Origin: Pseudomonadota bacterium
Lineage (GTDB): Bacteria; Pseudomonadota; Alphaproteobacteria; Rhizobiales; Xanthobacteraceae
Assembly (NCBI GenBank): GCA_023431725.1
Contig: JAEYVN010000132.1
Span: 1 to 8,845 of the forward strand
Reading direction: 5' to 3'
Length of the DNA stretch: 8,845 nt
Both the position numbers and the translations under genes were made by a program. The stretch's first letter is position 1; every line of letters begins with the position of its first letter. Below, in pieces: positions 7,061 to 8,845 of the stretch. A model generated the notes under the pieces. The model did not search any database. It was not told the origin of the DNA and saw only the letters and a program-made list of their open reading frames with translations.

Positions 7061-7786
7061 CTAAGCCAACGCCGTCTGCTCGGCCGGCTTTCGACACAGG
7101 AAGATTTTTTCCCCGCGCGACAGCCCGTATCGGGAGACGTAGGGTTCTACGGCCGTGAATTCATCGACCAAGAAGCCCGGTAGCGACAGCCGCTGACGAG
7201 CATCGTTTCCGAAGAAGCGAACGTGATCGTGCTGACCGAAATGCAGAAGCTGATCGTCCGGTCCGGACTTTTCGACATTCTCATAGGTTTGCTGCCAGCC
7301 TTCCACGATCGGGAACATGGCGATCAGGAGACCATTGGGTTTGGTCACGCGATAGAGCTCGGAGATTGCGGCGCGATCATCCACGTGTTCGAGAACGTGC
7401 AGGCAGATGACGACATCGAATGAATTGTCCTCGATCGTGAGCGCTTCAATGTTCTCCTTGCGATCGACGCCGTCGGCAAACAAGTCGGCGGTAATATATG
7501 ATTTCGGGCTGGCCTGGTTCACCATTGTCTTGATGGCCACTTCCGGCGCGAAGTGAAGAACCGATTTGTCTCTGAAGAAGTCGTGCTGCTGATTGGCGAT
7601 GTGGAGCAGACGGTGACGTTCAAGCGATCCGCACTGCGGGCAGTAGATGTCACAAACGTAGGGATATCCGTAGCCGAGGAATTTTCCGTGATAGCTGCAG
7701 AGCGGACATTCTCTCGGGAACTTGCCAAAGGCATATCTTACCGATCGTGATAGGAACTTCAGCGAGCGAATATACGTTCGCAGCAT
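7061..7786 (-). CDS. Class I SAM-dependent methyltransferase with Cys-rich N-terminal motif
   Basis: A 241-residue soluble protein. The N-terminal 60 residues hold CPLC at 27-30 and CPQCGSLERHR at 49-59, plus Cys45, suggesting a small zinc ribbon. A class I methyltransferase core follows: motif I is the atypical VLHFAPE at 76-82, an acidic residue (Asp101, in TADLF) ends the second strand, and FDVVICLHVLEHVDD at 123-137 is the motif of methyltransferase-11/23 type enzymes. LYRVTKPNGLLIAMFP and the tail FGQHDHVRFFG match a family I recall from glycan and glycosyltransferase clusters. The substrate is unknown; a sugar of the polysaccharide is the contextual guess. It is the first gene of the minus-strand unit, and its stop is 24 nt before the flippase ATG at 7036. 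The ATG at 7786 is chosen because GGAG lies 7 nt upstream; a TTG directly before it (7789) would add one residue. Confidence 0.88.
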   Translation of the reverse strand: MLRTYIRSLKFLSRSVRYAFGKFPRECPLCSYHGKFLGYGYPYVCDIYCPQCGSLERHRLLHIANQQHDFFRDKSVLHFAPEVAIKTMVNQASPKSYITADLFADGVDRKENIEALTIEDNSFDVVICLHVLEHVDDRAAISELYRVTKPNGLLIAMFPIVEGWQQTYENVEKSGPDDQLLHFGQHDHVRFFGNDARQRLSLPGFLVDEFTAVEPYVSRYGLSRGEKIFLCRKPAEQTALA

Positions 7787-7793
7787 CAATGAT

Positions 7794-7797
7794 CTCC
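7794..7797 (-). promoter_or_regulatory. Ribosome binding site of the methyltransferase gene
   Basis: Minus-strand CGGAG, 7 nt before the ATG at 7786 and only 4 nt before the adjacent TTG. This favours the ATG as the start. Confidence 0.6.
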
Positions 7798-7939
7798 GAT
7801 GTCGATGTTGAAATTACACGAGAAGCGTAAATCAAGATCAGCATTGACGCGTCGCGTGGCGAAAGTACGTCAAAGATCCGCAGATACGATGACGCCAGTA
7901 TCATGCGGCCGTAATAGGTAACGTTGAACAGTCATTGCC

Positions 7940-7954
7940 ATGTCTGTGTGACAT
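7940..7954. promoter_or_regulatory. Short dyad ATGTC-N5-GACAT, possible operator
   Basis: A perfect 5-bp inverted repeat with a TGTGT spacer, centred about 33 bp before the chosen GH5 start. The size suits a regulator half-site pair, but a 5-bp dyad can easily occur by chance and no regulator gene is nearby. Confidence 0.2.
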
Positions 7955-7979
7955 CAAGCGGTCGAACTTGATCGGCAAT

Positions 7980-8845
7980 ATGCGCGCATCGGAAAATCAT
8001 AAATGCAAGCGTGGGTATTCATTGGTTCGATCGACACCAGCACTATGGCAAGCCGCATGCGCCAGCCGTCAGGTCATGACGGCGATTGCCTTCATGTTTC
8101 TGATTCTCAGCCCCGGTGCTGCATCCGCTTTTGAAGTGCGTCGGGCGATCAATGTGGCACAGTGGTTCACATGGCCAAGGTATGAGCCGGCGCCTGGTTC
8201 CGGCATAATGTGGCCACCCTATAAGGATGTTCCGAGGCCGCCGGATCTTGCTGAATTGAAACGCTTGAAACAGGTCGGCTTCGATACGGTCCGGCTTCCG
8301 GTCGACCCCGCGCCGTTTATCGTCTTTGAAGGCGAGCGAAAGCAGTTTGTTTATCGCAGGCTATCGGAAGCCGTCGATCGTATTCGTGCCGCGGGCATGA
8401 ATGTGATCGTCGATCTGCACCCCAACAGCCGTCATCCTGTCTGGGGACAGCATGTGGTGGTGAAGGGTGCGGGAACTCCTGCATTCGATAAGTTTGCAGA
8501 CGTTGTGGAGGATATGGCTCGGCGGTTCGGTCCGCAGCATCGGCATGTGGCGTTGGAGCTGATCAATGAGCCGCGCCTGAAATGCAAAGGTGAGGAACAG
8601 CAGCGATGGGAGTCCTTGGCAAAGACGTTAATTGATCGTGCGCGGCGGGGATCTTCCGATCTGACGGTGGTTCTCACCGGCGCTTGCGTGTCGTCATATG
8701 AGGGCCTGCTGGCGCTTAATCCGCAGACTTTCAATGAGAAGAAGCTGATTTATACCTTTCACTTCTACGATCCCTTCAGCTTCACGCATCAGGGTGCGCA
8801 ATTCATCCCGTGGCCGGACAAGTATCTGGATGAGGTGCCCTGGCC
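7980..8845 (+). CDS. Secreted glycoside hydrolase family 5 (cellulase-like) protein, 3' end outside window
   Basis: An open frame of 288 codons that continues past the window. A hydrophobic segment at 33-50 (TAIAFMFLILSPGAASA) ends in an AxA cleavage site before FEV, so the protein is exported. The mature part begins as a GH5 (beta/alpha)8 barrel: INVAQWFTWP at 57-66, FDTVRLPVDP at 101-110, NVIVDLHPN at 141-149, and ALELINEPR at 191-199 with the acid/base Glu197 of the NEP motif. TFHFYDPFSFTHQGA at 259-273 supplies the His/Tyr found on later barrel strands. The nucleophile Glu would lie downstream of the window. The substrate is a beta-glycan, otherwise undefined. The start is uncertain: the ATG at 7980 gives a long, positively charged n-region with no good ribosome site, whereas the ATG at 8076, preceded by CAGG, gives a signal with no charge before it. 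The gene is divergent from the polysaccharide genes and may trim or release the polymer. Confidence 0.85.
   Translation, partial: MRASENHKCKRGYSLVRSTPALWQAACASRQVMTAIAFMFLILSPGAASAFEVRRAINVAQWFTWPRYEPAPGSGIMWPPYKDVPRPPDLAELKRLKQVGFDTVRLPVDPAPFIVFEGERKQFVYRRLSEAVDRIRAAGMNVIVDLHPNSRHPVWGQHVVVKGAGTPAFDKFADVVEDMARRFGPQHRHVALELINEPRLKCKGEEQQRWESLAKTLIDRARRGSSDLTVVLTGACVSSYEGLLALNPQTFNEKKLIYTFHFYDPFSFTHQGAQFIPWPDKYLDEVPW

Larger units (their letters stand above)
7787..7979. promoter_or_regulatory. Divergent intergenic region, probable promoters for both directions
   Basis: This 193-bp gap separates the minus-strand methyltransferase unit from the plus-strand GH5 gene, so both promoters should lie here. 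A hand count gives about 48% GC over 7801-7980, lower than the genes. I see a TTGACG -35-like hexamer on the minus strand (7873-7868) and another on the plus strand (7844-7849), but neither has a convincing -10 box at 16-18 nt, so no promoter is placed. Small dyads are present: GACGCGTC at 7846-7853 and ATGTC-N5-GACAT at 7940-7954. No RNA gene was recognised. Confidence 0.5.

Noticed and set aside
7650..7904. Minus-strand open frame of 84 codons crossing the methyltransferase start region
   Set aside because: It mostly overlaps the methyltransferase in another frame and shows no motif or good ribosome site. The stretch is better explained as a promoter region plus the 5' end of the methyltransferase gene.
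7787..7979. Small RNA, tRNA or riboswitch in the divergent gap
   Set aside because: No cloverleaf, strong hairpin with T tract, or known riboswitch core could be recognised; only short dyads are present.
8003..8133. ATG at 8003 as a start for the last gene
   Set aside because: It is in a different frame from the GH5 motifs and runs into a stop (TGA) at about 8131-8133.
8361..8734. Minus-strand open frames opposite the GH5 gene
   Set aside because: The plus strand carries GH5 motifs throughout this stretch; these frames are antisense shadows.

Overview
This window looks like part of a surface-polysaccharide (exopolysaccharide, capsule or O-antigen-like) locus from a Gram-negative alphaproteobacterium. 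The likely group is Hyphomicrobiales, in the Bradyrhizobium/Rhodopseudomonas/Afipia neighbourhood. That placement is an inference from moderately high GC, codon choice (many GCG/GCC, CGC, ATC and GTC codons) and the style of the proteins; no rRNA or other marker is present. I see no tRNA, rRNA, CRISPR array, insertion sequence or phage gene.

Layout: (1) 9-3188, plus strand, is a tightly packed three-gene unit. It encodes a WecG/TagA-type glycosyltransferase, a WecB-type UDP-GlcNAc 2-epimerase and a WecC-type UDP-ManNAc dehydrogenase, with overlaps of 4 and 11 bp. It ends in a strong intrinsic terminator at 3196-3238. (2) 3254-7786, minus strand, is a convergent four-gene unit. Read 5'->3' it runs zinc-ribbon-like class I methyltransferase, Wzx-like flippase, Wzy/O-antigen-ligase-like membrane protein, GT4 glycosyltransferase. 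The last three genes overlap (4 and 38 bp). (3) 7787-7979 is a divergent intergenic region, lower in GC than the genes, which should hold the promoters for both directions. (4) 7980-8845, plus strand, is the 5' part of a secreted glycoside hydrolase family 5 gene that runs off the window.

How they fit together: WecB would convert UDP-GlcNAc to UDP-ManNAc, and WecC would oxidise it to UDP-ManNAcA. The WecG-like enzyme would then place ManNAcA (or ManNAc) on an undecaprenyl-linked acceptor. The GT4 enzyme could add a further sugar, the methyltransferase might decorate the glycan, the Wzx-like protein would flip the lipid-linked unit, and the Wzy/WaaL-like protein would polymerise or ligate it in the periplasm. 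The exported GH5 enzyme could trim or release the polymer. The initiating phosphoglycosyltransferase and the export and length-control proteins (Wza/Wzc-like) are not in the window and would be expected nearby.

No clearly unprecedented system is visible. The points most worth a second look are the enterobacterial-common-antigen-like ManNAcA module in a probable alphaproteobacterium, the methyltransferase with a Cys-rich N-terminus and a degenerate SAM motif I, and the divergently transcribed GH5 enzyme.
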